A stretch of DNA of 64,000 bases from Xanthomonas sp. DAR 80977 (GTDB lineage: Bacteria > Pseudomonadota > Gammaproteobacteria > Xanthomonadales > Xanthomonadaceae), in contig NZ_CP162487.1 in the NCBI RefSeq assembly GCF_041240605.1, forward strand, positions 627,001 to 691,000, read 5' to 3'. The translations under genes and the position numbers were made by a program. Below are positions 26,901-38,302 of this stretch, piece by piece (positions within the stretch are counted from its first letter, which is position 1; every line of letters starts with the position of its first letter). The notes beneath the pieces are model-generated. The model was not told where the DNA came from and did no database searches. It worked only from the letters and a program-made list of their open reading frames with translations.

Positions 26901-27150
26901 AGTCGGAGGTCATCATCTGCAGGCCGGAGATCTGCCCCAGCTGCCGCTCCAGCGGCGTGGTCACCAGCGAGGCCATGGTGCTGGCGTTGGCGCCGGGGTA
27001 CTGGGTGGTCACCACCAGGCTGGGCGCGTCGATCTCCGGCAGCGCCGACACCGGCAGCTGCCGGTAGCCGAGGATGCCGAGCAGCAGCACGCCGGCCATC
27101 AGCAAGGTGGTGGCGATCGGGCGGCGGATGAAGATCGTCGAAAAGCCCAC
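23917..27150 (-). CDS. mdtB: RND multidrug efflux permease, MdtB-like
   Basis: 1077 residues. RND hallmarks are 'FIRRPIATTLLMAGVLLLG' at the N-terminus, 'GFVVDDAIVMIENIVRYIE' in TM4 with the proton-relay Asp pair, and 'GIVKKNAIMMIDFAI' in TM10. It resembles the mdtC product (20634) throughout, as MdtB and MdtC do. It is about 30 residues longer, mainly from a Ser/Thr/Asn/Gly-rich insertion at about residues 773-816 in the second periplasmic loop. It should pair with MdtC and the MdtA adaptor to pump drugs or bile-like compounds from the periplasm using the proton gradient. Confidence 0.94.
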   Translation of the reverse strand: MGFSTIFIRRPIATTLLMAGVLLLGILGYRQLPVSALPEIDAPSLVVTTQYPGANASTMASLVTTPLERQLGQISGLQMMTSDSSAGLSTIILQFAMDRDIDIAAQDVQAAIRQSTLPSSLPYQPVYNRVNPADAAILTLKLSSDTLPLRDVNNYADSILAQRLSQVPGVGLVSIAGNVRPAVRIQVNPAQLSNMDLTMEALRSALTETNVNAPKGSLNGKTQSYSIGTNDQLASAADYRDTVISYKNGAPVRLSDVAQVVDGVENDQLAAWADGKPAVLLEVRRQPGANIVQTVEQIRAILPQLQAVLPSGVHLDVFSDRTETIRASVHEVKFTLILTIGLVVAVIFVFLRRLWATIIPSVAVPLSLAGTFAVMAFAGMSLDNLSLMALVVATGFVVDDAIVMIENIVRYIEQGKSGREAAEIGAKQIGFTVLSLTVSLVAVFLPLLLMPGVTGRLFHEFAWVLSIAVVISMLVSLTLTPMMCAYLLKPDALPEGEDAHERAAAAGKTTVWTRTVALYERTLDWVLGHQPLTLAIALATMVLTVVLYVVIPKGLLPEQDTGLITGVVQADQNVAFPQMQQRTQAVAEALRRDPAVTGVAAFIGAGSMNPTLNQGQLSIVLKTRADRDSLDEVLPRLQKAVAGLPGVALYLKPVQDVTLDTRVAATEYQYSLSDVDSAELAVQGARLTEALRKLPELADVDNNLANQGRALELTVDRDKASALGVPMQTIDDTLYDAFGQRQISTIFTQLNQYRVVLEVAPEFRNSTALLNQLAVASNGSGALTASNATSFGQTTSSNSSTATGIGNQNTGIAVGGGGTVPLAALAEARVTTTPLVVSHQQQLPAVTVSFNLAPGYSLSQAVAAIERTSEQLQLPPQLHAEFIGKAAEFTGSQTDIVWLLLASVVLIYIVLGVLYESYIHPLTIISTLPPAGVGALLALMLCGLSLSVDGIVGIVLLIGIVKKNAIMMIDFAIDARREGANAHDAIRRACLLRFRPIMMTTAAAMLGALPLALGDGIGSELRRPLGIAIVGGLLLSQLVTLYTTPVIYLYMERFSERLRAYRERRAARHAAAAERPA

Positions 27151-27300
27151 GGGGGTGTCCTTGCTCGGAAGTCGGGATGGAGCGGATCGATCTGCGGCGG
27201 CGCCGATGGCGCGCGCGCCGCCTGGGGGCGTGCGGCGTTCGGCCCTGGGCCGTGCGCGCCGGCGCGGCCGGACGCAGGGCGCCGGGCCGCGCGCCGGGCC

Positions 27301-28548
27301 TTAGCGCGGGCCGCCGCCGCGCCGGCCGCCGCCAGCGCCGTCCTTGCGCTGCTGCTTGCTTTCCGCCGCCTTCAGTTCGGCCTCGGTGGGTTGCGGCGGC
27401 GCCTCGCCCGGCTTCAGCGGGGTGACCTTGGCGCCGGGCTTGAGCCGGAACTGGCCTTCGGTGACCACCCGCTCGCCGGCCTTCAGGCCCTGCGCCAGCT
27501 GCACCTGGCTGTCGCCCACCTCCACGCCCTGCACCACCGTCTGCATCTTGACCGTGTTGTCGCCCTGCACCACGTACACGTAGTCGCCGTCGGGGCCGCG
27601 CTGCACCGCCTGGGTCGGCACCACCACGCCGCTGGCCAGCGTGCGCAGGGTCAGCCGCACGTTGACGAACTGGCCCGGCCACAGCGCGTTGCCCGGGTTG
27701 GGGAACTCGGCGCGGACCTTGAAGGTGCCGGTGTCGCTGCTGATCTGGTTGTCGATCACGTCGACCCGGCCGTCGCCGGCGATCACGTGCGCATCGGTAC
27801 GGTCCAGCGCCGCCACGGTCAGCGGCCCGGCCGCCTGCGCCTCGCGCAGGCCCTGCAGCTCGCGTTCGGCCAGGTTGAAGACCACGTAGATCGGATGGAT
27901 CTGGGTGATGGTGACGATGCTGCTGCTGGTGCTGACGATATTGCCCACGTCCACGCCGCGGATGCCGGTGATGCCGTCGGTCGGGGCGATGATGCGGGTG
28001 TACTGCAGCTGCACCTGCGCCGCGCGCATCGACGCGTCGTTGGCGGCGACCGCGGCCTCGTACTGCGCCACCTGGTTGCGCTGCGTGTCCAGGTCGGTCT
28101 TGGCCACGTACTGGCGGTAGGCCGGCGAATCGGAGCGCTGGAAGGTGGAGCGGGCGGTGGCCAGCAGCGCCTGGTTCTGGCGCTTGCTCGCCGCCGCCTC
28201 GTCGTAGCTGGCCTGCAGCGAGCGCGGGTCGATCTGCGCCAGCACATCGCCCTTCTTCACTTCCTGGCCCTCGCGGAAGTTCAGGCTCATCAGCTGGCCG
28301 CCGACCTGCGGGTTGACGGTGACCGTGCTGAGCGCGGTCACGGTGCCGGTGGCGGTGGCGTAGATCGGCACCGCCTGGCTGCCGGCGGCGACCACGGTGA
28401 CCGGAACCGGCGCGCTGTCGTCGGCATCGCCGCTCGCCCCCGCGCCGCCACGGCCGTGGCCATTGCCACTGCGCAGGAAGTGCGCGCCCACGAGCACCAC
28501 CACCACCGCTGCGACGATCAGCAGCGCAATCTTCCAGAAACGCGACAT
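27301..28548 (-). CDS. mdtA: RND periplasmic adaptor (membrane fusion protein), MdtA-like
   Basis: 415 residues. A single N-terminal TM anchor (IALLIVAAVVVVLVGAHFL) follows the start MSRFWK. Then come a Gly-rich linker, the split lipoyl/barrel-sandwich halves ('ATGTVTALSTVTVNPQVGGQL' and 'YTRIIAPTDGITGIRGVDVGNIV'), a coiled-coil hairpin (about 100-170) and the beta-barrel and membrane-proximal domains ('GQFVNVRLTLRTLASGVVVPTQAVQRG'). The basic Gly-rich tail is typical of Xanthomonas homologues. The start was fixed by an AGGAG ribosome site 10 bases upstream on the minus strand. It is the first gene of the mdtABC operon; its partners are 150 bases downstream. Confidence 0.94.
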   Translation of the reverse strand: MSRFWKIALLIVAAVVVVLVGAHFLRSGNGHGRGGAGASGDADDSAPVPVTVVAAGSQAVPIYATATGTVTALSTVTVNPQVGGQLMSLNFREGQEVKKGDVLAQIDPRSLQASYDEAAASKRQNQALLATARSTFQRSDSPAYRQYVAKTDLDTQRNQVAQYEAAVAANDASMRAAQVQLQYTRIIAPTDGITGIRGVDVGNIVSTSSSIVTITQIHPIYVVFNLAERELQGLREAQAAGPLTVAALDRTDAHVIAGDGRVDVIDNQISSDTGTFKVRAEFPNPGNALWPGQFVNVRLTLRTLASGVVVPTQAVQRGPDGDYVYVVQGDNTVKMQTVVQGVEVGDSQVQLAQGLKAGERVVTEGQFRLKPGAKVTPLKPGEAPPQPTEAELKAAESKQQRKDGAGGGRRGGGPR

Positions 28549-28835
28549 CCGGGGGTAACTCCTGTGGCGAGGCGGGGTGGGGGACCCTCCCGCAGTGGCT
28601 GGTGCGACAAGCGGTGAAGCATATCGCCGGCGTGCTGCGATTGGACCATGACTGAAGGGATAGGACGCGCACGCCTGCGGCGGCGTCGCTGGCAGCGGCA
28701 ACGCGCCAGTGGCGGATCGGTTGACACGGATTCCTAAGGGTTTTTCCGCCGTGGCGCGGTCGCGGCCGGTGCCTGCCCGCCGCGAATGCAATACATTGAC
28801 TGAACGCCCCACGAAAAATCCCATCGGAGACCCCC

Positions 28836-30146
28836 ATGCCGCGCCTGTCCCGTCTGCTGTCCGCGATGCTGCTCGCCGTCCCCGCGCTGGCCTGCGCCCA
28901 GTCCGCCGAACGCCCGGAGGTGGCGGCCGCAGCGGCCAAGCTGCAGGCCAAGGTGGTGGACTGGCGGCGCGACTTCCATCAGCACCCGGAGCTGTCCAAC
29001 CGCGAGGAGCGCACCGCGGCCAAGGTCGCCGAGCGGCTGCGCGCGCTGGGCCTGAAGCCGCAGACCGGGATCGCCCACCATGGCGTGGTGGCGATCATCA
29101 AGGGCGCGCTGCCGGGGCCGAAGATCGCCCTGCGCGCGGACATGGACGCGCTGCCGGTGACCGAGCAGACCGGCCTGGCATTCGCCTCCAAGGCCACCGG
29201 CGAGTACCGCGGCGAGACGGTCGGGGTCATGCACGCCTGCGGCCACGACGCCCACACCAGCATCCTGCTGGGCGTGGCCGAGGCGCTGGTGGCGATGCGC
29301 GCGCAGCTGCCGGGCGAGGTGATGCTGGTGTTTCAGCCCTCCGAGGAGGGCGCGCCGGGCAACGAGGAGGGCGGCGCCTCGCTGATGCTGAAGGAAGGCC
29401 TGTTCCGCGACTTCAAGCCCGACGCGATGTTCGGCCTGCATGTGTTCTCCAGCGTGCAGGCGGGCAAGATCGCGGTGCGCGGCGGCCCGCTGATGGCCGC
29501 CTCGGACCGTTTCAGCATCAAGGTGATCGGCCGCCAGACCCACGGCTCGGCGCCGTGGAACGGGATCGACCCGATCGTGGCCAGCGCCGACCTGATCGGC
29601 GCGGCGCAGACCGTGGTCAGCCGCCGCGCCAACATTTCCCGGCAGCCGGCGGTGGTCAGCTTCGGCGCGATCAAGGGCGGCATCCGCTACAACATCATTC
29701 CCGACGACGTGGAGATGGTCGGCACCATCCGCACCTTCGACGAGGGCATGCGTCAGCAGATCTTCGCCGACCTGAAGACGGTCGCCGAGCACACCGCCGC
29801 CGCGCATGGCGCCAAGGCCGAGGCGCACGTGCCCGACCAGGACGGCAACCCGGCCACGGTCAACGACCCGGCGCTGACCGCGAAGATGCTGCCCAGCCTG
29901 CAGGCGGTGGTCGGCGCCGACAACGTCTACGAGCCGCCGTTGCAGATGGGCGCGGAGGACTTCTCGTTCTACGCGCAGCAGGTGCCGTCGATGTTCTTCT
30001 TCGTCGGCGCCACCGGCACCGGCATCGACCCGGCGACCGCGCCGAGCAACCACTCGCCGCAGTTCCTGCTCGACGAATCGGCGCTGGACGTGGGCCTGCG
30101 CGCGCTGCTGCAGGTGTCTTTGGACTATCTGGGTATGAAGCGGTGA
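28836..30146 (+). CDS. Secreted M20-family amidohydrolase (IAA-amino acid/hippurate hydrolase type)
   Basis: 436 residues with a Sec signal peptide (LLSAMLLAVPALACAQ-S). The M20D amidohydrolase pattern is complete: 'DFHQHPELSN', 'RADMDALPV', 'MHACGHDAHTSILLG' (metal-binding Cys/His), 'FQPSEEG' (catalytic Glu pair), a lid domain with 'RQTHGSAPWNGIDPI' and the late 'GAEDFSFY'. These enzymes release amino acids from N-acyl conjugates, including plant auxin conjugates. A signal peptide is unusual for the family but common in Xanthomonas, and would place it in the periplasm. It is divergent from mdtA. Its stop codon overlaps the first unit of an ATTGGGG tandem repeat. Confidence 0.92.
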   Translation: MPRLSRLLSAMLLAVPALACAQSAERPEVAAAAAKLQAKVVDWRRDFHQHPELSNREERTAAKVAERLRALGLKPQTGIAHHGVVAIIKGALPGPKIALRADMDALPVTEQTGLAFASKATGEYRGETVGVMHACGHDAHTSILLGVAEALVAMRAQLPGEVMLVFQPSEEGAPGNEEGGASLMLKEGLFRDFKPDAMFGLHVFSSVQAGKIAVRGGPLMAASDRFSIKVIGRQTHGSAPWNGIDPIVASADLIGAAQTVVSRRANISRQPAVVSFGAIKGGIRYNIIPDDVEMVGTIRTFDEGMRQQIFADLKTVAEHTAAAHGAKAEAHVPDQDGNPATVNDPALTAKMLPSLQAVVGADNVYEPPLQMGAEDFSFYAQQVPSMFFFVGATGTGIDPATAPSNHSPQFLLDESALDVGLRALLQVSLDYLGMKR

Positions 30147-30315
30147 TTGGGGATTGGGGATTGGGGATTCGTCAAAGCGGTTGCCCGGTGCGGAGATAGC
30201 GCCGCACTCCCTCGCACTTCTGGATCCGGATGGATTGGCCAAGCCGCAGCTCAAGCCGCAGCTCGCGCGGCGCCGCTTTGCCAATCCCCAATCCCGACTC
30301 CCCAATCCCGGCCCC
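30146..30315. repeat. ATTGGGG tandem repeat with inverted counterpart
   Basis: Three ATTGGGG units at 30146-30166 are answered by CCAATCCCCAATCCC and CTCCCCAATCCC at about 30277-30311. This is the same family as the element at 23773-23920. It fills most of the gap between the amidohydrolase and queF. Confidence 0.8.
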
Positions 30316-30358
30316 CCATACACCTTCCAGCCAGACCGCCCCCGCTAAACTGGCCGGC

Positions 30359-31177
30359 ATGAACACCCCCCAGGATTCCAGTCTCGGCCGCGAGGTCGCG
30401 TATCCCTCGCAGTACGACCCCGCGCTGCTGTTCCCGATCCCCCGCGCCGGCGGCCGTGCCGAGATCGGCCTGGACGCCGCGCCGCTGCCGTTCTTCGGCC
30501 TCGACCGCTGGCACGCCTACGAACTGGGCTGGCTGGATGCGCAGGGCAAGCCCTGCGTGGCCACCGCCACCTTGCAGGTGCCGTGCACCTCGCCGCAGCT
30601 GATCGAATCCAAGTCGCTCAAGCTCTACCTCAACTCGCTCAACGCGATGCGCTTCAACAGCGCCGAAGCGGTGCGCGCCTGCATCGTCACCGACCTGTCG
30701 GCGCGCGCCGGCGCCGACGTCGTCATGGAGTTCGGCCTGCCGCCGGTGGACCCGCTCGGCGAAGGCGAGTCGCTGGACGCGCTGGACATCGCCATCGACT
30801 GCTATGGCCCGCCGCGTCCGCAGTTCCTGCTCGCCGCGGCCGACGACATCGTCGAGGAGACGCTGAGCAGCGCGCTGCTCAAGTCCAACTGCCCGGTCAC
30901 CGGCCAGCCGGACTGGGCCACGCTGTGCGTGCGCTACCGCGGCGGCCGCATCGACCGCGAAGGCCTGCTGCGCTATTTGATCAGCTTCCGCGAGCATGCC
31001 GGCTTCCACGAGCAGTGCGTGGAGCAGATCTTCCACGACCTGCTGACCCACTGCCGCCCGCAGTCCTTGCAGGTGGAGGCGCGCTACACCCGCCGTGGCG
31101 GCCTGGACATCAATCCCTGGCGCGCCACGCCCGACGTGGCCGAGCCGATCGCCTTCCACCGCGATCCGCGCCAGTAG
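30359..31177 (+). CDS. queF: NADPH-dependent 7-cyano-7-deazaguanine reductase QueF
   Basis: 272 residues, the long (bifunctional-fold) form of QueF found in gammaproteobacteria. The QueF signature is '[11 protein letters not shown]' (about residues 83-93), and the catalytic Cys178 and Asp185 lie in '[11 protein letters not shown]'. It reduces preQ0 to preQ1 with NADPH in queuosine biosynthesis. No preQ1 riboswitch fold is evident in the short region before the start, and other queuosine genes are not adjacent. Confidence 0.97.
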   Translation: MNTPQDSSLGREVAYPSQYDPALLFPIPRAGGRAEIGLDAAPLPFFGLDRWHAYELGWLDAQGKPCVATATLQVPCTSPQLIESKSLKLYLNSLNAMRFNSAEAVRACIVTDLSARAGADVVMEFGLPPVDPLGEGESLDALDIAIDCYGPPRPQFLLAAADDIVEETLSSALLKSNCPVTGQPDWATLCVRYRGGRIDREGLLRYLISFREHAGFHEQCVEQIFHDLLTHCRPQSLQVEARYTRRGGLDINPWRATPDVAEPIAFHRDPRQ

Positions 31178-31281
31178 CGCAAGGCTGAATCGGGTCGGCG
31201 CCGTTCACGGCTGCGCGATCCGCTTTTAACAAATCATGTGCAACCGTGGCCGCATCCCATCCACGCACGGAGCCACATGCG

Positions 31282-31575
31282 ATGAACAGCGACAAGCGCG
31301 CCGATTTCTCGGCAGTCACCGCCAAGGTGGACACCACGGCCGAGGTCACGCCGAAGGCGGATTTCTCCGCCATGCAGTCGCACGTGGACAGCACCGCCGA
31401 ACAGGTGCAGCAGGTCTACGTGGTCAAGCAGGGCGACTCCCTGTCCAAGATCGCCAAGCTCCACTACGGCGACGGCAACGCCTGGACCCGCATCTTCGAA
31501 GCCAACCGCGACGTGCTCGACGACCCCGACAAGATCTATCCGGGGCAGACGCTGAAACTGCCTGCCCGCGCCTAG
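31282..31575 (+). CDS. Small LysM-domain protein
   Basis: 97 residues. The first 45 are polar and repeat a 'KADFSAVTAKVDTTAE / KADFSAMQSHVDSTAE' half-unit; the rest is one LysM domain ('YVVKQGDSLSKIAKLHYGDG...IYPGQTLKLP'). It resembles the C-terminal half of E. coli YgaU. No signal peptide is seen, so it is cytoplasmic or exported by another route. A GGAG site lies before the ATG; a GTG 36 bases upstream is less likely. A lipoprotein gene follows after 57 bases. Confidence 0.88.
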   Translation: MNSDKRADFSAVTAKVDTTAEVTPKADFSAMQSHVDSTAEQVQQVYVVKQGDSLSKIAKLHYGDGNAWTRIFEANRDVLDDPDKIYPGQTLKLPARA

Positions 31576-31632
31576 CGCGGACCGCGCCGCACGCCTTCGC
31601 GATCCCGTCATTCCACCAAGGAGCATCACCTC

Positions 31633-32151
31633 ATGAAGATCCATTCGAAGACACTGACCTCGCCACTGCTGCTGGCCCTGGTCGGCGCGCTCGCGCTGGC
31701 CGGCTGCAAGAAGCAGGAGCAGAGCCAGAGCGCCACGCCCGATCCGACCTCGTCCGCGCCGACCGAGGCGATGCCGGGACCGGCCGATGCCGCCCAGACC
31801 GCGCCTGCCGCGGCCAATGCTGGCGCGGTGACGGTGTCGGCCGTGACCGTGGGCAACACGGCCGCGGCCGACAAGGCGGTGGCGCCGCTGACCACCCTGG
31901 GCAGCAAGGACACCATCATCGTCTCGGTGAAGACCGAGGGTTCCTCGACCAACACCAGCGTCGGCGCCAAGCTGCTGTTCCAGGACGGCCAGACCGCCGG
32001 CGAGCAGAGCGCGACGCTGACCACCGCCGGTGCCGAGACCACCAATATCTCCTTCACCAACGCCAAGGGCTGGCCGGCCGGCAAATACAAGGCCGAGGTC
32101 ACCGTCAACGGCCAGCCGGCCGGGACGCCGCAGGAATTCGAAGTCAAGTGA
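31633..32151 (+). CDS. Lipoprotein of unknown function
   Basis: 172 residues with a lipobox (ALALAGCKK, Cys near residue 25). A Ser/Pro/Ala-rich linker of about 45 residues leads to a beta-sandwich-like domain of about 90 residues (VSVKTEGSSTN..VGAKLLFQDGQTAGEQSATLTTAGAETTNISFTN...GKYKAEVTVNG). The pattern is Ig-like. It is probably co-transcribed with the LysM gene, and an intrinsic terminator follows at 32234-32263. The specific role is unknown. Confidence 0.85.
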   Translation: MKIHSKTLTSPLLLALVGALALAGCKKQEQSQSATPDPTSSAPTEAMPGPADAAQTAPAAANAGAVTVSAVTVGNTAAADKAVAPLTTLGSKDTIIVSVKTEGSSTNTSVGAKLLFQDGQTAGEQSATLTTAGAETTNISFTNAKGWPAGKYKAEVTVNGQPAGTPQEFEVK

Positions 32152-32171
32152 CGCCTCCCGCGCATCGCTGA

Positions 32172-34988
<2,817 letters not shown>

Positions 34989-35018
34989 CAGTTCGCTGCG
35001 ACGGCGCTGCCGACCGAA

Positions 35019-35053
35019 CCCGGCCGACGCGGATGCGTCGGCCGGGTTTTTTT
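35019..35053 (+). terminator. Intrinsic terminator after icd
   Basis: CCCGGCCGACGC-GGAT-GCGTCGGCCGGG with a 12-bp perfect stem, then seven T. Confidence 0.95.
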
Positions 35054-35220
35054 GCGCGCGCCGCACGCCTGCGCCGTCGCACGCGAACGCCGGTGGGCTG
35101 CATGCAGCGTCATCCTGATCGGGTCCACTGCCGGCGTCGCCCGCGCGTGGCCGATCCGTCGCGGCGGCAGCGCAGCTGGCCGACGCGCCGCCACTCGCGG
35201 CGGTGCCGATGCCGCCGGCC

Positions 35221-35463
35221 TCAGCGGAATGGCGACAGTACGGTCATCGTGCGGCGCAGCAGCGCACGCGCGCGATGATTCTTGGCCGCCGCCCGCGCGC
35301 GCTTCGTGGCAGCGCCGGCCGCGGCATCGGGCGACTCCGCTGGCGCTGCGGCGGGCATATCGGCTGGCACCGCCTGTGCCTTCGCCGTGGCCGCCAGCGA
35401 CTGCGCCAGCGCCACGTCGGCGATATGCCCATGGTGGAACAACAGATCGCTGTAGATGCTCAT
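35221..35463 (-). CDS. Small protein of unknown function, divergent from LysR gene
   Basis: 80 residues (MSIYSDLLFHHGHIADVALAQSLAAT...). The first 35 residues look like a folded helical piece with His-His-x-His; the middle is Ala/Pro-rich and the end is strongly basic (KRARAAAKNHRARALLRR). A near-perfect AGGAGG ribosome site 7-8 bases before the ATG supports translation. It is divergent from the LysR gene at 35559 with 95 bases between, so it may be the regulator's target. No function can be assigned. Confidence 0.7.
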   Translation of the reverse strand: MSIYSDLLFHHGHIADVALAQSLAATAKAQAVPADMPAAAPAESPDAAAGAATKRARAAAKNHRARALLRRTMTVLSPFR

Positions 35464-35510
35464 CGTGATCCTCCTGTCTTGAGTGGAATCGACGATAGGC
35501 GCAAGCTGAT

Positions 35511-35542
35511 GCCTGAAAAAGCGACCATTCTGCAAGTCAGGC
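35511..35542. promoter_or_regulatory. Candidate operator between the small gene and the LysR gene
   Basis: GCCTGA (35511-35516) and TCAGGC (35537-35542) form an inverted repeat with 20 bases between, in the 95-base divergent region. The placement suits LysR autoregulation, but the motif is short. Confidence 0.35.
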
Positions 35543-35558
35543 TTGAACAGGATTCAAC

Positions 35559-36491
35559 ATGGCGCGTCCTCCGCTGCATGCCCTGCAAGGTTTCGTCAGC
35601 GTCGCCCGGCTCGGCAACCTGTCGCGCGCGGCGGCCGCGCTGCATCTCACCGTCAGCGCGCTGAGCCATCAGATGCGCGCGCTGGAGCAGCGCCTGGGTT
35701 ATCGCTTGCTCGACCGGCACGCGCGCGGGGTCACGCTGACCGCCGACGGGCGGCGCCTGCTCGAACGCATCGGCCCGCACCTGGATGCGATCGGCGAGGC
35801 GCTGCAGCCGTTCGCCGCGCGCCGCGACAACGTGCTGACGATCAGCCTGACCCCGTCGATGGCGTCGGCATGGCTGGTACCGCGCCTGGGCGATTTCCTG
35901 GCGCGGCATCCGCAGATCGAGATCAATCTGCTGTCCGACCAGCGCCTGGTCGATTTCGAGCGCCAGCCGCAGATCGATGCGTCGCTGCGCATCGGCAGCG
36001 GACAGTGGCCGGGCCTGGCGGTCGAGGCGCTGTTCGACGAGTGGCTGGTGCCGATGGCCAGCCCGGCGCTGATCGCGAGGATGGGCGCGCGCAAGCGCGC
36101 GCCGCTGGCGCAGTGGCCCTTGATCGGCGATCCGGATGGGGAATGGGAACGTTGGTTCGCCGCCGCCGGCGAAACCCCGCCTGAGCGCTACGTGGCGGTG
36201 TTCGACGATTCCGAGTCGCACCATCGCGCGGCCCTGGACGGCGTCGGCGTGGCCCTGGGCCGCATCACCCGCGCCCGTCTGATGCTCGACGCCGGCCAGC
36301 TGCTGCCGCTGTCGCCGCAGCGGCTGAAGGCGGCGTGGTCGCACTATCTGGTGTATCCGTCGCGCTCGGCCGAGCACGGCGGTTTCCTGGCGTTCCGCCG
36401 CTGGTTGCGCGCGCAGGCCGACGAACATCTGCAGCACGGGCAGGCCACCGCGGCGCCGGCCGCGCGCAAGCGCCGCCGCGCGCGCGGGTAG
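35559..36491 (+). CDS. LysR family transcriptional regulator, GcvA-like
   Basis: 310 residues. The N-terminal helix-turn-helix ('LHALQGFVSVARLGNLSRAAAALHLTVSALSHQMRALEQRLGYRLLDRHARGVTLT') and the effector domain ('LTISLTPSMASAWLVPRLGDFLARHPQIEINLLSD') match the GcvA-like subgroup. The C-terminus is extended by a basic Ala-rich tail (APAARKRRRARG). aceK starts only 9 bases after its stop, so the two may be one transcript. The divergent small gene at 35221 is the most likely direct target. Confidence 0.93.
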   Translation: MARPPLHALQGFVSVARLGNLSRAAAALHLTVSALSHQMRALEQRLGYRLLDRHARGVTLTADGRRLLERIGPHLDAIGEALQPFAARRDNVLTISLTPSMASAWLVPRLGDFLARHPQIEINLLSDQRLVDFERQPQIDASLRIGSGQWPGLAVEALFDEWLVPMASPALIARMGARKRAPLAQWPLIGDPDGEWERWFAAAGETPPERYVAVFDDSESHHRAALDGVGVALGRITRARLMLDAGQLLPLSPQRLKAAWSHYLVYPSRSAEHGGFLAFRRWLRAQADEHLQHGQATAAPAARKRRRARG

Positions 36492-36500
36492 ACTGCGGCC

Positions 36501-38243
36501 ATGACCGACACGCCCGCTCCGCCCGTGCCCGCAGAACCCCGCGCCGACGCCGTGGCGCGCAGCATCCGCGATGCGTTCGAGGACTACCACGCGCGCTTCG
36601 CGCAGATCAGCCGCCGCGCCCGCCGCCGCTTCGAGCGCCGCGACTGGAACGCCGCGCGCAACGACGCGGTCGAGCGCATCGCGCTGTACGACCAGTGCAT
36701 CGGCGAGTGCATGCTGCGCCTGCGCACGCTGCTGCTCGGCCAGACCCACGACCGCACGCTGTGGGCGCAGGTCCGCGACAGCTTCGCCGCGCAACTGCAC
36801 GGGCTGATCGACCAGGAACTGTACAAGACCTTCTACAACACGCTGACCCGGCGCTTCTTCCGGACCCAGGGCGTGGATGCGCGGATCGAGTTCGTGGCGC
36901 TGGATATCGAACCCACCGACGCGATCACCCATCCGGTGGCGCGGCACAACTACGTGGTCTCCGAGACGCGGCCGGTGGATGCGTTCGTGCGCGTGCTCGG
37001 CGACTACCCGTTCGACGTGCCGTACGCGCACCGCACCCGCTGCGCCGCGGCCATCGCGGTGCGCCTGCAGGACGACCTGGCGCACTGGGGCGAGCAACCG
37101 GTGCGCGGCATCGAGCTGCTGGAAACGGTGTTCTACCGCGAGCGCCGCGCCTACCTGGTCGGCCGCGTGTTCGGCGAACACCGCTTCTCGCCGTGCGTGA
37201 TCGCGCTGGTCAACGACGCCGACGGCCTGCGTGCCGAGGCGGTGCTGACCAGGCGCAACGACGTGGCGCAGCTGTTCGGCATCTCGCGCAGCTATTTCCA
37301 GGCCGACCTGGCCACCGTCGGCGATGCGGTGGTGTTCCTGCGCAGCCTGCTGCCGCACAAGCCGATCGACGAGCTGTACACGATGCTCGGCCGCGCCAAG
37401 CAGGGCAAGACCGAGCGCTTCCGCACCTTCTTCCGCCACTTCCAGGCCCAGCCAAACGAGCAACTGGTGCATGCCGACGGCACGCCCGGCATGGTCATGG
37501 CGGTGTTCACCCTGCCCAGCTACCCGCTGGTGTTCAAGCTGATCCGCGACCGCTTCGCCTATCCGAAGACGATGAGCCGCGAGCAGGTCGAGGACAAGTA
37601 CGCGCTGGTGTTCAACCTGGACCGGGTCGGCCGCCTGCTCGACGCGCAGCCGTACCGTTCGCTGCGCTTCCCGCGCGCGCGCTTCGCCCCTGCGCTGCTC
37701 GCCGAACTGCTGCAGGGCTGCGCGCGCAGCCTGCGCGAGGACGGCGAGGACCTGATCTTCGAGCTGTGCTACGTGCAGCGGCGCCTGCGCCCGCTGAACC
37801 TGTACCTGCGCGAGCAGGCCGCCGAGGCGGCGCGCGAGGCGGCGCTGGACTACGCGCAGGCGATCAAGGACATGGCGCGCAACAACATCTTCCCCGGCGA
37901 CATGCTGCTGAAGAACTTCGGCGTGTCGCGGCAGGGACGCGCGGTGTTCTACGACTACGACGAGCTGTGCCTGGTCACCGACTGCACCTTCCGCGACTGG
38001 CCGCAGCCGCGCAACGACGAGGAAGCCATGTCCGCCGAACCCTGGTTCCACGTCGCCGCGCGCGACGTGTTCCCGGAGCGCTTCGCGCTGTTCATGGGCT
38101 TGCCCGCCGCCTCGCTGGAAGCGGTCAGGCGCGCCCATGGCGAACTGTTCGACCCGCAGTGGTGGCGCGACCTGCAGGCGCGGCTGCGCGAGGACGACTA
38201 TCCGGACGCGCCGCCGTACCCGGAGTCGCTGCGCCTGGCCTGA
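36501..38243 (+). CDS. aceK: Isocitrate dehydrogenase kinase/phosphatase AceK
   Basis: 580 residues, the normal length. Family signatures are present throughout: '[14 protein letters not shown]', '[13 protein letters not shown]', '[14 protein letters not shown]' with the ATP-binding Lys, and the catalytic/metal block '[30 protein letters not shown]'. It phosphorylates and dephosphorylates IDH to divide carbon between the TCA cycle and the glyoxylate shunt. It follows the LysR gene by 9 bases. The only IDH in this window is the monomeric type, which is not the classical AceK substrate; a dimeric IDH elsewhere in the genome is possible. Confidence 0.97.
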   Translation: MTDTPAPPVPAEPRADAVARSIRDAFEDYHARFAQISRRARRRFERRDWNAARNDAVERIALYDQCIGECMLRLRTLLLGQTHDRTLWAQVRDSFAAQLHGLIDQELYKTFYNTLTRRFFRTQGVDARIEFVALDIEPTDAITHPVARHNYVVSETRPVDAFVRVLGDYPFDVPYAHRTRCAAAIAVRLQDDLAHWGEQPVRGIELLETVFYRERRAYLVGRVFGEHRFSPCVIALVNDADGLRAEAVLTRRNDVAQLFGISRSYFQADLATVGDAVVFLRSLLPHKPIDELYTMLGRAKQGKTERFRTFFRHFQAQPNEQLVHADGTPGMVMAVFTLPSYPLVFKLIRDRFAYPKTMSREQVEDKYALVFNLDRVGRLLDAQPYRSLRFPRARFAPALLAELLQGCARSLREDGEDLIFELCYVQRRLRPLNLYLREQAAEAAREAALDYAQAIKDMARNNIFPGDMLLKNFGVSRQGRAVFYDYDELCLVTDCTFRDWPQPRNDEEAMSAEPWFHVAARDVFPERFALFMGLPAASLEAVRRAHGELFDPQWWRDLQARLREDDYPDAPPYPESLRLA

Positions 38244-38302
38244 CTTGCCCGCGTCGGCCGGCTGCGCTGTAATCGGCACCTCATCCATGCAAGGAACGCG
38301 CG

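Noticed and set aside
23692..28617. Long plus-strand frame opposite mdtB and mdtA
   Set aside because: Its translation is rich in His, Gln and Arg with no domains, as expected for the antisense of a high-GC gene.
30316..30358. preQ1 riboswitch before queF
   Set aside because: The leader is too short and filled by the GGGATTGGGG element; no pseudoknot-forming C-rich/A-rich segments are visible.
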